Positions 1 to 9,286 of a stretch of 64,000 nt of DNA are shown here, piece after piece. Both the position numbers and the translations under genes were made by a program. The stretch is from an uncultured bacterium (GTDB lineage: Bacteria > Planctomycetota > UBA1135 > UBA2386). The stretch spans positions 42,134 through 106,133 of the forward strand of contig CALCZA010000054.1 of the NCBI GenBank assembly GCA_937906475.1, given 5' to 3'. Position 1 is the stretch's first letter, and each line of letters begins with the position of its first letter. Under the pieces are notes generated by a model. It was not told the DNA's origin. It did not search any database and worked only from the letters and a program-made list of their open reading frames with translations.

Positions 1-295
1 AAGGGCCATTTGGGCCCGGATTCCCGGTAGGGGGTGCCGGCATGGGGTCATCGTGGCGGAGAGTTCTCGGCTAGGCAAGTCAGCCGTATACGCGACCTTG
101 ACCGGGGCCGTCCGAAACCTAAGATCTGCGGACCCCCTGTGGTGGCTCGTGCCCTCGTGTCACTAGCCCTACGCTTTCGAGTCCGACTTAGAAAGCCCCT
201 CATCCTCCCCGACGCTTCGTCCCTGCGGTTTCTGTTCGCCTTCCCAGGCCTAGCAGAACAGCGCACACAGCACAGACCCCTTGGAGTTGGTTCAG
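1..295. other. Leader region, no gene supported
   Basis: I see no convincing coding region here. The reading frames that cross it run into the first real gene in the wrong frame. Near the left edge (about 3-17) is a short GGGCC/GGCCC inverted repeat without a T tract. A candidate promoter lies at 98-125, and a GGAG at 283-286 serves the gene that starts at 296. Confidence 0.5.
98..125 (+). promoter_or_regulatory. Candidate sigma70-type promoter for the 296 gene
   Basis: TTGACC (98-103), a 16-base spacer and TAAGAT (120-125). The -35 matches the consensus in 5 of 6 positions and the -10 in 4 of 6. Transcription would begin near 132, giving a leader of about 160 bases. This is prediction from sequence only. 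Confidence 0.35.
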
Positions 296-1567
296 ATGCA
301 CAATCGCCAGACCGGTGCCGCCCACGTCCCGATCATGTTCTTCCTTATCCTCCTGGTCATGTTCCTGGGGGCCCTCGGGTTTGCCTATGTGCAACAGACC
401 GAGAATGCAGAAGTCGTGAAGGCTAAGCGCGTGGCCGTTGAAGAAGCCCGCCTGCTGAAGCAGAAGGAACTGCTGATCACGCACTACATCGAAGACTGGG
501 GCAAGGTCATCAACAAGCCCGGCAAGTATGTCGGTCGCCCCGGTTCGGCCAAGCTCTACGGCGATGCCACGCTGCAATACGACGGCTTGATGAACCCAGA
601 CGAGATCAAGGAAGTCATCGACCAGGCCGTCACCAACGCTCAGGTGTCAGTTGCCAGTTCGTTGGAGGGCTTGCTTGGTTCGTTGATCACGAAACTCAAC
701 ACGCAAAGCCAGCGCATCGCGGACGTCACGCTCGAGAAGGACAAGGCGCTTTCGGACAAGGAGTCCGGCGACAGCCGCTTTACGACCGTCTCGAACGATG
801 CCCAGAAGACCGCCGCCGAAACGTCGACCAACCTCGGCCAAGCGGTTGCGGACTTCGATTCGGCCAAGTCCGATCGTGACCGCCGCATCACCGCGCTTCA
901 GGAAAACCTGAAGTCGAAGGACGATGAGTTGACCACCTACAAGGAAGACGCACTTGTCCGCGAGAAGGCGTTCAACGGCCGCATCGGCCTGCTGCAAACC
1001 CAGCTCTCGGCCATGTCCGAGAAGATGGCGATGCGTCAGCCGCCGAACGTTGCCGACGGCAAGGTTCTGGTTGCCAAGAACGGCATCCCGACCGCGTTCA
1101 TCAACTTGGGCCGCAAGGACATGTTGCAGCCGGGCACCGTGTTCCGCATGAGGGCCGCCAGCGGTGGTCCGGTGAAGGGTTACTGCGAAGTCACCCGCAT
1201 CGAAGACGAGCGCGCCGAAGTGCGCCTCTACAACTTCAGCGATCCGGTCGCGAACTACGCGACCGAAGGCGACCTGCTGTTCAACGACCTCTACACGCCG
1301 CGCGTCACCCGCACGATGTTCTTGATGGGTCGCTTCAGCGCCCCATACCAAAAGGATCAGGTCACGAACCTGCTCCGTCGTCTCGGCAACCGCGTCGTGA
1401 CCAAGATGGGCCCCGGTGTTGACACCGTGCTACTCGGCAACAACCCGGTCAACGAAGCTGGTGACGGCTTCGCTTCGGTCCAGGACAGCCCCGCGTTCAA
1501 GCTGGCCAACGAACTGCGGGTCGAGTTCACCTACCTGTCGAAGATTGCGGACCTGATCAAGCTGTAG
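296..1567 (+). CDS. Membrane-anchored coiled-coil protein with possible BRCT-like C-terminus
   Basis: Predicted 423-residue protein of unknown function. Residues 11-31 form one hydrophobic segment (VPIMFFLILLVMFLGALGF), so it is probably a signal anchor with the bulk outside the cytoplasm. Residues about 110-250 are rich in K, E, D, Q and S with heptad-like spacing and look like a coiled coil. The last 78 residues (346-423) have the rhythm of a BRCT repeat: a phenylalanine start, a helix ending in LGN, a VDTVLLG strand, and a final helix with KLANELRV. This is a visual match only. The ATG at 296 was chosen because GGAG (283-286) precedes it by 9 bases. The gene ends just before a strong terminator and so is probably monocistronic, upstream of tatC. 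Confidence 0.75.
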   Translation: MHNRQTGAAHVPIMFFLILLVMFLGALGFAYVQQTENAEVVKAKRVAVEEARLLKQKELLITHYIEDWGKVINKPGKYVGRPGSAKLYGDATLQYDGLMNPDEIKEVIDQAVTNAQVSVASSLEGLLGSLITKLNTQSQRIADVTLEKDKALSDKESGDSRFTTVSNDAQKTAAETSTNLGQAVADFDSAKSDRDRRITALQENLKSKDDELTTYKEDALVREKAFNGRIGLLQTQLSAMSEKMAMRQPPNVADGKVLVAKNGIPTAFINLGRKDMLQPGTVFRMRAASGGPVKGYCEVTRIEDERAEVRLYNFSDPVANYATEGDLLFNDLYTPRVTRTMFLMGRFSAPYQKDQVTNLLRRLGNRVVTKMGPGVDTVLLGNNPVNEAGDGFASVQDSPAFKLANELRVEFTYLSKIADLIKL

Positions 1568-1654
1568 AACTGCGCTCTCCAGCCTCGTCTTGGTTGTTTG
1601 CTGAAGTCAGCGGGCGCTAGGACGGGATAACTGGCAGCTACGACAACCAAGATT

Positions 1655-1687
1655 GGCGACCCTTTGGGTCGCCGTTTTTGGTTTTGG
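1655..1687 (+). terminator. Rho-independent terminator
   Basis: A perfect 8-bp stem GGCGACCC (1655-1662) / GGGTCGCC (1666-1673) with a TTT loop, followed by GTTTTTGGTTTT. It closes the transcript of the gene ending at 1567 and separates it from tatC. Confidence 0.9.
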
Positions 1688-1802
1688 GGCGGTAGTACGG
1701 TGCCAGGACCAGAGGCAACCTCTTCGCGGTGTGGCGGTGACAGAGTTCTTCTCGGAAGAAAGGAAAACGTGGGGGACTGAGCGTCGTTAGACTGCCGATC
1801 CG

Positions 1803-2765
1803 ATGGTGCAGCTAGACGACCCGATGATTGGCGAGGCGCTCGACGACGGTGCTCCGTTGCCGCGGATGTCGTTTGGTGATCACCTTGATGAACTGCGTAA
1901 GCGCGTCATCAGGTCCCTGATTGCGATCGTGGTCGCGGTGTGCGCGGTGTTCCCGTTCAAGACCCAAGTGCAGGGCATTGTGATCGAGCCATACCGGACG
2001 CAGTGGCGCATCGGGTTTACGGAATACGTCACCAATCTGCAGGCAGAGAAAGATTCTGGAGCTCTGGAGGGCGATGAACTCGGGCTGAAGTATCTGGAGT
2101 TCTGCGTCACCGAGAAGGACAAGATCTTCGAAGGCGGCTTCCGTTGGTCGTACTCGATGAAGCAACACACCGGCTACCCGGTGCCATACAACCTGTATGC
2201 GACGGGCGGGCTTGAAGACTTCCTGTCGTTCATGTGGGTGGCGTTCACGTTTGCGCTGATTCTCGCGAGCCCCGTGGTGATCTGGCAGATTTGGTCCTTC
2301 ATTGCGGCAGGGCTCTACAAACATGAGCGCAAGGTATTCCTGCGCTACTTCCCGTTCATGATCCTGCTGGTGGCGGCAGGGGTGGGGTTTGGCTATCGCT
2401 TTGCGTTGCCCTACAGCCTCGGGTTCTTGATCGGCATGATGGATCCGACCATGGTTGGCGCGCTGTTCAGCGTCAGCCAGTTCTTGTCGCTGTTGTTCAT
2501 GACGACGGCGGCGATGGGCGTGGTCTTTCAAGTGCCACTCGTAATGCTCGCCTTGCAGAAGGTCGGCTTGGTGCGGCATAAGGCATTCATCAAGCACTGG
2601 CGCATGACGATCCTGATCATGTTCATGGTCTCAGCGATCTTTACGCCGCCCGAGCCTGTCTCGATGTTGATGATGTCGACGCCGATGATGCTGCTCTACG
2701 GCCTCGGGCTGGTTCTGACTGGTATGGGCCAGAAGAACGAAGCACCGCTGCCGGAGGTCAAGTGA
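1803..2765 (+). CDS. tatC: Sec-independent (twin-arginine) translocase subunit TatC
   Basis: Polytopic inner-membrane core of the Tat translocase, which recognises twin-arginine signal peptides and exports folded proteins. Diagnostic features are the cytoplasmic N-terminal FGDHLDELRKR (about residues 24-34), the conserved segment GLYKHERKVF after the second membrane helix, and several further helices. At 320 residues it is longer than the usual 240-260. The extra length is mainly a charged periplasmic loop of roughly 90 residues (about 53-143) between helices 1 and 2, including EKDSGALEGDELG. The start could also be the ATG at codon 22 (MSFGDHLDEL), which fits typical TatC better. The stop overlaps the GTG start of cinA (GTGA), so the two are probably translationally coupled. 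No tatA/B gene is visible in the window. Confidence 0.95.
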   Translation: MVQLDDPMIGEALDDGAPLPRMSFGDHLDELRKRVIRSLIAIVVAVCAVFPFKTQVQGIVIEPYRTQWRIGFTEYVTNLQAEKDSGALEGDELGLKYLEFCVTEKDKIFEGGFRWSYSMKQHTGYPVPYNLYATGGLEDFLSFMWVAFTFALILASPVVIWQIWSFIAAGLYKHERKVFLRYFPFMILLVAAGVGFGYRFALPYSLGFLIGMMDPTMVGALFSVSQFLSLLFMTTAAMGVVFQVPLVMLALQKVGLVRHKAFIKHWRMTILIMFMVSAIFTPPEPVSMLMMSTPMMLLYGLGLVLTGMGQKNEAPLPEVK

Positions 2766-4018
2766 CCAGGGGCACGCTCCGCGCCGAGATCATTTCGATT
2801 GGCGATGAGCTTGTGCATGCCGGCTTGGTCGACACCAATAGTTCCTACATCTCCCAGCAACTCGGGGCACTTGGAGTGGCGGTGCAGCGCTTCACTGTGG
2901 TCGGGGATGGTCCCGACGATCTGCAAGATGCGATCGCTGGCGCCTGCCGCCGCGCCGATGTTGTGATCGCTAGCGGCGGCCTTGGCCCGACGCTGGATGA
3001 CCGCACGCGCGAAGTAGTGGCGAAGGTGCTGCAAGAACCGCTGCGCTTCGACGATGACAGTTGGCAGCAGGTTCTCGCCTGGTTTGCCCGTCACATTCGC
3101 ACGGTGCCCGATAGCAACCGCCGCCAGGCTGAATTGCCGCAGTCGGCGACTGCGTTGGCGAACTCCGTCGGCACGGCGCCAGGGTTTCGGGTGACAGTGC
3201 ACGGCGCGGAACTGTTTGTATTGCCGGGAGTGCCGCGAGAGATGAAGGTCCTGCTCGCCGATCACGTGCTTCCTGCACTCCAGCATCTCGGTGCTTTGCA
3301 GCCGACGGCGCAGGCATGCTTGCGTGTAATGGGGCCGTCCGAAGCGTTGCTCGGCGAACGTTTGGGCGAGTTCATGTTGCCCGGCCGGAACCCGGCCGTT
3401 GGCATTACCGCATCCGGCGGCATGTTGTCGGTGCGCTTGGTGGGCACCGCCGATAGCGAAGCAGCTGCCGCTACCTTGTGTGAACAGACCGCCGCCGAGT
3501 TGCGCCCCATGCTAGGCGAGTGGTTGTTCGCCGAAGGTCTCAAGGAAGTTCCCGAACTGGTGCTTGAGCGGTTGGTCGGGCAGCAACGCACGATTGCGTT
3601 TGCCGAGTCCTGCACCGGCGGACTGTGTGCGGCTCGCCTGACAGATCTACCAGGTTCTTCGCAGGCTTTTCAGGGTGGCGTGGTCGCCTACAGCAACGCC
3701 GCCAAACTGGAACTTCTGGGCGTGCCCAAGGCCCTGCTCGAAGAGCATGGTGCCGTTAGTGAGCCGGTCGCAGCAGCGATGGCTGCGGGCGCCAGAGAGC
3801 GCTTCTCTGCGGACTGTGCCATTGCGACCACCGGGATCGCTGGCCCGGCGGGCGGCACGGACGATAAACCAGTCGGAACCGTTTGCTTCGCGCTCGCGAC
3901 TGCGGATGACTCCGGTTCTACCGATAGCAAGGCTTGGACGGTGCGCATTCCGGATCTCGGTCGCCTGTCCGTTCGCAATCGAGCCGTTTACGAAGTGTGG
4001 CGAACTCTGCTTCTGTGA
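2762..4018 (+). CDS. cinA: CinA-family nicotinamide-nucleotide amidohydrolase
   Basis: 418 residues, the usual length of two-domain CinA. The N-terminal half is the molybdopterin-binding/COG1058 fold: IISIGDELVHAGLVDTN, then GGLGPTLDDRTRE (about residues 72-84) and LPGVPREM. The C-terminal half is the PncC-type domain that deamidates nicotinamide mononucleotide in NAD recycling, with the hallmark ESCTGGLCAARLTD, GGVVAYSN and ATTGIAGPAGGTDDKPVGTV. Translation starts at GTG 2762, overlapping the tatC stop. CinA homologues are linked in the literature to competence or pyridine-nucleotide salvage; nothing nearby suggests competence. A terminator is not obvious between this gene and the kinase operon 64 bases downstream. 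Confidence 0.93.
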   Translation: MTRGTLRAEIISIGDELVHAGLVDTNSSYISQQLGALGVAVQRFTVVGDGPDDLQDAIAGACRRADVVIASGGLGPTLDDRTREVVAKVLQEPLRFDDDSWQQVLAWFARHIRTVPDSNRRQAELPQSATALANSVGTAPGFRVTVHGAELFVLPGVPREMKVLLADHVLPALQHLGALQPTAQACLRVMGPSEALLGERLGEFMLPGRNPAVGITASGGMLSVRLVGTADSEAAAATLCEQTAAELRPMLGEWLFAEGLKEVPELVLERLVGQQRTIAFAESCTGGLCAARLTDLPGSSQAFQGGVVAYSNAAKLELLGVPKALLEEHGAVSEPVAAAMAAGARERFSADCAIATTGIAGPAGGTDDKPVGTVCFALATADDSGSTDSKAWTVRIPDLGRLSVRNRAVYEVWRTLLL

Positions 4019-4082
4019 GAGCTTGCCCGGGATCCGCGTATGATGTTACTACCGCGGCTAGTCCTGGCTCGCGATCGAACAC

Positions 4083-7000
4083 GTGAAGATCTGCCTGTCA
4101 TGTGAGGGTGTGACCGATACGCAAGCCCACCGTTGTGGGTATTGCGATGCGCCGCTGCTGTCTACCGATTCGGTGCACTACCCCGCGCGTCGTGGCGAGC
4201 TGGATGCTGGCAATCCGCTGCTTGGCACCGTCATCGATGGCAAATATCGACTGCAGTCCGTTCTCGGTCGTGGCGGCCTGGGCACGGTGTTTCGTGCCCA
4301 GCACATTGGTTCGCTGGTGACGGTCGCCTTGAAGCTGCTGCACCCACGATTCTCCGAGAAGCCCGAATACCGTCGCTCGTTGCTACCGGAGGCCAGGCGA
4401 GCGGCCACCGTCGTGCACGAACACTGCGCGCGTTTGCTCGATGTTGGCGAGGGGGATGAGGGCGTTACATACTTGGCGATGGAACTGGTCGAGGGCCAGA
4501 CGCTTGATGAAGTGCTGCAGCAAGGCGCGCTTGCACCTTCGCACGTGGTGGATCTGCTGCTGCAGGTGACGGCCGCACTCAGTGCGGTTCACGAAGTTGG
4601 CCTGGTGCACTGTGATCTATCCCCGCGCAATGTGATGGTTTCTTCGCGGTCGGGACGCCTTGAAGCCAAGGTGCTCGACTTCGGTATCGCGCGCAGCATG
4701 ACCCTCGCTGGCCGCCAGCATGCTCAAGGAGAATTGTGGGGCTTCGCGAACCCGGCCTTTTCCGCGCCGGAACTCTTGGTTGGAGGCGAGGTCGATCCCC
4801 GCGCTGACCTCTACTCGTTGGGCACGCTCGGCTGGCTGATGCTGACCGGCACCATGCCCGTCGATGACACCGATGCCGAACGTGCTGCAACGGCTGTTCG
4901 CGAGGGGTCGTTGTCGTCGTGGCCTTCGGGCACTCGCGTGCCGAAACGTCTGGCGAACTTGGTGCAGCGCTGTCTGCGATATGAGCCAGAGGAGCGGCCG
5001 GCATCCGCCGAGGATGTGCACCGTCAGTTGCAGGCCGTGCGCGCGAAGCGCGGTCCTGGATTCGCTCGACTCGCGGCGTTCGTCGGAGGCGTTGCATTGA
5101 TTGTGACGTTGGCAGTCAGCGATGCACCTTCGCCATCGTTCTCGGGGCTGCCTTCCGCACCGTTGCAGCTAACGGATCAAGAACTGACCGAGAACATTCG
5201 GACCCAGCACCTGCGTCCGCAGGATCTGACCAACATCGTTTGTTACTACTCTGGCTTCGCGAGGCATCGCTTGCGCGCGGCGCTCGCCCGCAGCGGCACG
5301 GTGCTGGCGTCCTTCGATCTGCAGCCGCCGGTTGGCAAGTCGGCGGGAACGCTATTGTTGACCGACGCGCAGCCTGGCTGGCACAACGTCGTCGAGAGCC
5401 TGTTGCGCGCCAGCAAGAAGGGGCCTGTTGAGCTCGTGCTCGTTGTGCCGGGAACGTCGTTGGTTCGTGCTGCACGCGTGCGAGTCGATGAGCAGCCGCC
5501 GACGGTCAGTGGCCAGCTTGGCACGCCCGATCGTGGTTTGTGCGCCGATACGCAGCTCGAGTTCGATTTGGCGGATGACATCGCGGTCACGAGGGCGGAG
5601 TTGCTCGTTACGTTTGATAGCGGCGACGAGCATCGTTTGCAGTTGCCGACCAGGTCGGGTTCGTTCGCGCTTGGTGCGGCGCTGGCTCCGGTTGTGTCGA
5701 GTGGTGAGCAGTTGCAGGGTGGTTCGTTGGTGATTACCGCATCCGATGCCGCGGGCAACGTGCGCCAATCCCAACGGCTGACGTTTGCGTCGGCGGATGT
5801 GCGCGTTCCGCATGTCTTGGACATCACTGGTCCGGATGGGCAGCGCAGTCTGGCTCGTCACGGCGATCGATTGCGCCTGCGGGTGCAGTTGTCGAGTGGC
5901 GAGCCAGACTGCTCGTTGCGGTGCTGGACAACGGATCCCGAGCAGGCCGTCATCAAACAGTTGCCGGAGGAGTCTAGTAGTTCGCCAGTTTGGTATACGT
6001 TAGACATGCCCGTCGGCTCGCTGGTCGGCACCTCGAACGATATTTCCCTGCACTTGGCCGTGGTCGATGCAGTTGGCAATCTCGAAGAGCGCGAGTTTGC
6101 GACGACGGTCATCAACCGCAGCCCGGAAATCGAGATTCAGACCGTGGCACGCCCAGGCGCAGGCCCAAGTCTGTGGACCGGCACTGAGTTGGTGATTGGC
6201 CCGACCGGTGGCGTTGTCAGTGTTCTAGCACCGTTTCCTTATGGCGTCGTTGCGACGCGCCTGAAGCGATCTGGGCAGCCGATCGATCCGTCGTCGATCA
6301 TCGTCATCAAGCGACCGCTCCATGCGGAATTGCAGATCGCGGCCTTGTCAGAAGGATCTTACGAGTTGTTCGTGGATCTTGCCGAAGCGGCCGACGAACA
6401 GCTCGAGCCGCTCGTGCGGTCGATTGCGCTGCGAGTGTTGCCTACGCAAATCCAGGTAGGCCTGCCATCGAGTTCGGGTCGCTACCTGAAGCAGGTCGTT
6501 GAAGATGGCGTTCTCGAGAAGAGCGGCGATGGCTACCGCGAAGGGCGCGGTTGGCGAATAGATAGCAGCCTACGCAGGTATGTCGCTGGGGACGTGTGGA
6601 TCGGCGAGTTCGCGTCAGAGATTCCGCTCGCAAGTGGTGGCTTGTTGCCAGATGTGGTGCCGGTGCGTGGCCGCAACGTTCTGGCGGTGCGTCTTCATGA
6701 CGTGCTCGGCAGACCGGTAAGTCTCGTCGATGAGTCCGGTGCCGAAGTCGCGAGTCGTCGAGGCCGGCAGATCGTTGCGGACTTCTGGTGGAGTGACGCA
6801 GATCCCCAACTGATCCGTGAGTTGCTGTTGGAGCATGGCCAGCGTGCGCGCGTGAGCTTGCGCATGCCGTTGCCGTTCTTGGCAGAGGAGCAGGACGCGA
6901 TGCTCTTGATCCTGCCCAACGGCGTCGAGGTTCAGGGCAAGGTGAAACCCGATGCCTCGCGCTCGGTTGTGTCGTTCGATTTGCAGTTTTCTGATTGGAG

Positions 7001-8213
7001 TGCGGCGGCACGACTATCTGGTGAGTCGCGCGAGGCCTTTGCGGTGGGACTGACCAGCACTATCCGAGCGCTGCTGACGACGCCAGCGACCTCGGAGCGC
7101 AAGTTCTCGTTGGACTTGCAGACGACCCGAAGCACATTGCGGCCGATGCGGTTGGGTGATGTTGTGGAGGTGCCGGAAGGCCTCGCGGATCTGCTGTTGT
7201 TGCCGGTGTTGGCGCCGGCTGGCCTGTTTGTCGAGCCGTTCTCTAAGCTGTTCCCACCTCGCTATACCTTCCGGCCGCAAGCGCCAATCAACGTGCGCAG
7301 CATGCCCGATATCATGTTGCAGAATCGCGAGATCAATTGGCGGGAAGCGCGTGCGTTGCAAGATTTCGCGACGGCCATTAGCGATCCGTTGGTTCAGGCT
7401 ACGTGCGTGCACTTCTTTGATCCTTTGGGCAACGAGCGACTGCAACCGCGCAACCTCTTGCCGCAGGTCGAGGCGGGCGATCGAACCGCACCGCCGGATG
7501 ACGCGGTGCTTGCTGGAGCCGACTTCTTTCAGGCGTGGACGTGTACCCGCTTGCTGGGGCTCGCCGTCGGCAACGATGCAAATCTGTTCCGCTTGCCGTT
7601 CGGTTGCGAACTGGAGTTGGCAGCCTACGCCGGTAACGGCGGGACTGCGTGTCACGCGGTAAGTGCACGCGGTGGCGCGGTGCTGGCCTCTGCCTTCCGA
7701 GCCGGTGCCGCGCCGGTAGCCCCATGGACCGCCGCGCAGACCCGGTCGTTCGGTGACTACATCAAAACGTCGTACGGCCTCGGCTACGAGTTTGTAGGAC
7801 TCGACTTTGGCGTTCAGGAATGGGTGTTGGATTTGCCACACATGCGCAATTCCGACTTGGTATTGATCGAGTGGACCAGCGACCACAACAAGCACTTGGA
7901 GCGAGTGATGGGCATGTCGATTGGTAGGCAGGAGATGCTGCCTGATGCACTTGGTTTGATTCGTCAGTTTGGAGTCGTTCGCGGTCTCGCATTTGGCGAA
8001 AGCAGCGGCGCGATTGATAGTGCGGGCAAGCCACTGCAGCTGGCAGGGATTCGTGTGTTGCCGGGGACTGTGCCCGGTGTCTTGCGCACCGAGCAGCTGA
8101 GCCGCGACGGCAAGGATCTGCTCGGCAGTGGTCGTGAACCGCGCTTGCAGCGAGTTGGTTTCCGGGTTGCCGGGAATGCGCAGGAGTTGGCGGGGAAATG
8201 GGGGTTTCGATGA
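4083..8213 (+). CDS. Giant transmembrane Ser/Thr protein kinase with zinc ribbon, Ig-like and FGE-sulfatase-like regions
   Basis: 1376 residues from a GTG start. Residues 1-25 hold a zinc-ribbon pattern (C4, C7, C18, C21). The Hanks-type kinase spans about 54-318: glycine loop GRGGLGTVF (62-70), invariant lysine K84 in VALKLL, catalytic loop HCDLSPRN with D178, DFG at 199-201 and APE at 228-230, so it should be active. One membrane helix follows (about 330-346), placing a 1000-residue C-terminal part outside the cytoplasm. Within it are Ig/cadherin-like stretches (ADDIAVTRAELLV, ASDAAGNVRQ) and, from about 1056 to the end, a degenerate formylglycine-generating-enzyme/SUMF1-type domain (INWREARAL, RLPFGCELELAAYAG, GVQEWVLDLP, VVRGLAFG, RVGFRVAG). 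Its ATGA junction with the lipoprotein gene and the phosphatase two genes on suggest one signalling unit. The substrate and ligand are unknown. Confidence 0.88.
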   Translation: MKICLSCEGVTDTQAHRCGYCDAPLLSTDSVHYPARRGELDAGNPLLGTVIDGKYRLQSVLGRGGLGTVFRAQHIGSLVTVALKLLHPRFSEKPEYRRSLLPEARRAATVVHEHCARLLDVGEGDEGVTYLAMELVEGQTLDEVLQQGALAPSHVVDLLLQVTAALSAVHEVGLVHCDLSPRNVMVSSRSGRLEAKVLDFGIARSMTLAGRQHAQGELWGFANPAFSAPELLVGGEVDPRADLYSLGTLGWLMLTGTMPVDDTDAERAATAVREGSLSSWPSGTRVPKRLANLVQRCLRYEPEERPASAEDVHRQLQAVRAKRGPGFARLAAFVGGVALIVTLAVSDAPSPSFSGLPSAPLQLTDQELTENIRTQHLRPQDLTNIVCYYSGFARHRLRAALARSGTVLASFDLQPPVGKSAGTLLLTDAQPGWHNVVESLLRASKKGPVELVLVVPGTSLVRAARVRVDEQPPTVSGQLGTPDRGLCADTQLEFDLADDIAVTRAELLVTFDSGDEHRLQLPTRSGSFALGAALAPVVSSGEQLQGGSLVITASDAAGNVRQSQRLTFASADVRVPHVLDITGPDGQRSLARHGDRLRLRVQLSSGEPDCSLRCWTTDPEQAVIKQLPEESSSSPVWYTLDMPVGSLVGTSNDISLHLAVVDAVGNLEEREFATTVINRSPEIEIQTVARPGAGPSLWTGTELVIGPTGGVVSVLAPFPYGVVATRLKRSGQPIDPSSIIVIKRPLHAELQIAALSEGSYELFVDLAEAADEQLEPLVRSIALRVLPTQIQVGLPSSSGRYLKQVVEDGVLEKSGDGYREGRGWRIDSSLRRYVAGDVWIGEFASEIPLASGGLLPDVVPVRGRNVLAVRLHDVLGRPVSLVDESGAEVASRRGRQIVADFWWSDADPQLIRELLLEHGQRARVSLRMPLPFLAEEQDAMLLILPNGVEVQGKVKPDASRSVVSFDLQFSDWSAAARLSGESREAFAVGLTSTIRALLTTPATSERKFSLDLQTTRSTLRPMRLGDVVEVPEGLADLLLLPVLAPAGLFVEPFSKLFPPRYTFRPQAPINVRSMPDIMLQNREINWREARALQDFATAISDPLVQATCVHFFDPLGNERLQPRNLLPQVEAGDRTAPPDDAVLAGADFFQAWTCTRLLGLAVGNDANLFRLPFGCELELAAYAGNGGTACHAVSARGGAVLASAFRAGAAPVAPWTAAQTRSFGDYIKTSYGLGYEFVGLDFGVQEWVLDLPHMRNSDLVLIEWTSDHNKHLERVMGMSIGRQEMLPDALGLIRQFGVVRGLAFGESSGAIDSAGKPLQLAGIRVLPGTVPGVLRTEQLSRDGKDLLGSGREPRLQRVGFRVAGNAQELAGKWGFR

Positions 8214-9286
8214 AGGCATGGCTTTGCTGCATCGCGTTGCTGTTGTTGACGTCGTGCGCCGGCACGGATGACTTGCGTGGCATTGCTGCGAAGTCGCCGT
8301 TGGATCGCGCCGTGTTGGTGACTGGCGGAGCGTTCTTCTCGTCATTGGCTGGCGCCAAGGGCACGTTCGACTTGCCTGATCTTGATGCGCCCGCGCAGCT
8401 CCCTGATTCGAGCAAGGAAGCGATTCCGTTTTCGGCCATCTTGGACGTGCTTCAACGCGGCCGGGTCTTCCAGCACGTGGTTGGCGATACGGATGCGGAA
8501 CGGCGTCGGCAACTTCGCCAGCAACTGCGGCTCCGCAGCGATGAGGGCGGCTTGTCCGACTTCTTGCAGCAGGCGCGTGAGGGTGGCTTCGATCTGTTGG
8601 TGCTCGTCGAAGAGTTACGCGATGGCCCGATCGAAAATCAAGGCACCAACAACCGCTGGCCAGTCACCTTCGCAACTTGGCTGCTGCTGGGCGTTGGCGC
8701 TCTGATCCCGGATCGCACCTTTGAGTCGCGTGCGACCTTGCGGGTGTCGTTGCGCGAATTGCAGAGTGGTCGTGAGATCGCCAGCCTTGAGGTCGATTCC
8801 GGTCCGATTGAACTCGCGCTGACCGAGCGCACGGGTCTTCTCGGTGTGATCGCGTCGATCATCGTGCCGCCGTTCTGGGTTTCTGATGACCGTGAGGCGG
8901 TGGCGGCGTCGGTGCGCGCAACGACCGAACGACGGCTGTTGTTGTCGCTGGCAAGCAAGCTGAAGAGTGAATTGTTCCGCCGCCGCATCGCTGACCTAGC
9001 AGCAGCGGATATCCAGTTGGTGTCGTCGCCCGAAGGCACGCGGGTCGCCGTTCGATCGCTCGAGAGTCTTAGTGTCGTTCGCCTTAAAGGGCCTGGCTAC
9101 CGTGATGCATCCGTGTCTGATCGCTTCGCGTCCGACCTCATAGGTTCGCGCGATCTGCAGCGCATTCACTTCCACTACGAAGCTCTATTGCCGAAGCCGG
9201 CCGCCGGCGGTTCATTCCAAATCATGGTCGGAACGCTGCGAGGAGGCGTCGCGTCGGCGACGTTTGCCGAGGAGAGTCTTCGATGA
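8210..9286 (+). CDS. Lipoprotein of a kinase-phosphatase operon
   Basis: 358 residues, function not recognised. It begins MKAWLCCIALLLLTSCAG: a positively charged start, a hydrophobic core and a lipobox (LTSC) with the cysteine at residue 16, so it should be lipidated and anchored on the periplasmic or outer-membrane side. A second hydrophobic stretch, FATWLLLGVGALIPD, lies near the middle, and another, TGLLGVIASIIVPPFWV, follows about 50 residues later. The ATG at 8210 overlaps the kinase stop, and its own stop overlaps the start of the PP2C gene, so it is translationally coupled on both sides. An upstream in-frame ATG at 8198 would put four residues before the signal peptide and is less likely. 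By position it may be a sensor or target of the kinase/phosphatase pair. Confidence 0.8.
   Translation: MKAWLCCIALLLLTSCAGTDDLRGIAAKSPLDRAVLVTGGAFFSSLAGAKGTFDLPDLDAPAQLPDSSKEAIPFSAILDVLQRGRVFQHVVGDTDAERRRQLRQQLRLRSDEGGLSDFLQQAREGGFDLLVLVEELRDGPIENQGTNNRWPVTFATWLLLGVGALIPDRTFESRATLRVSLRELQSGREIASLEVDSGPIELALTERTGLLGVIASIIVPPFWVSDDREAVAASVRATTERRLLLSLASKLKSELFRRRIADLAAADIQLVSSPEGTRVAVRSLESLSVVRLKGPGYRDASVSDRFASDLIGSRDLQRIHFHYEALLPKPAAGGSFQIMVGTLRGGVASATFAEESLR

Noticed and set aside
7014..8345. Minus-strand open frame opposite the kinase C-terminus
   Set aside because: It overlaps two coupled plus-strand genes and has no recognisable features.
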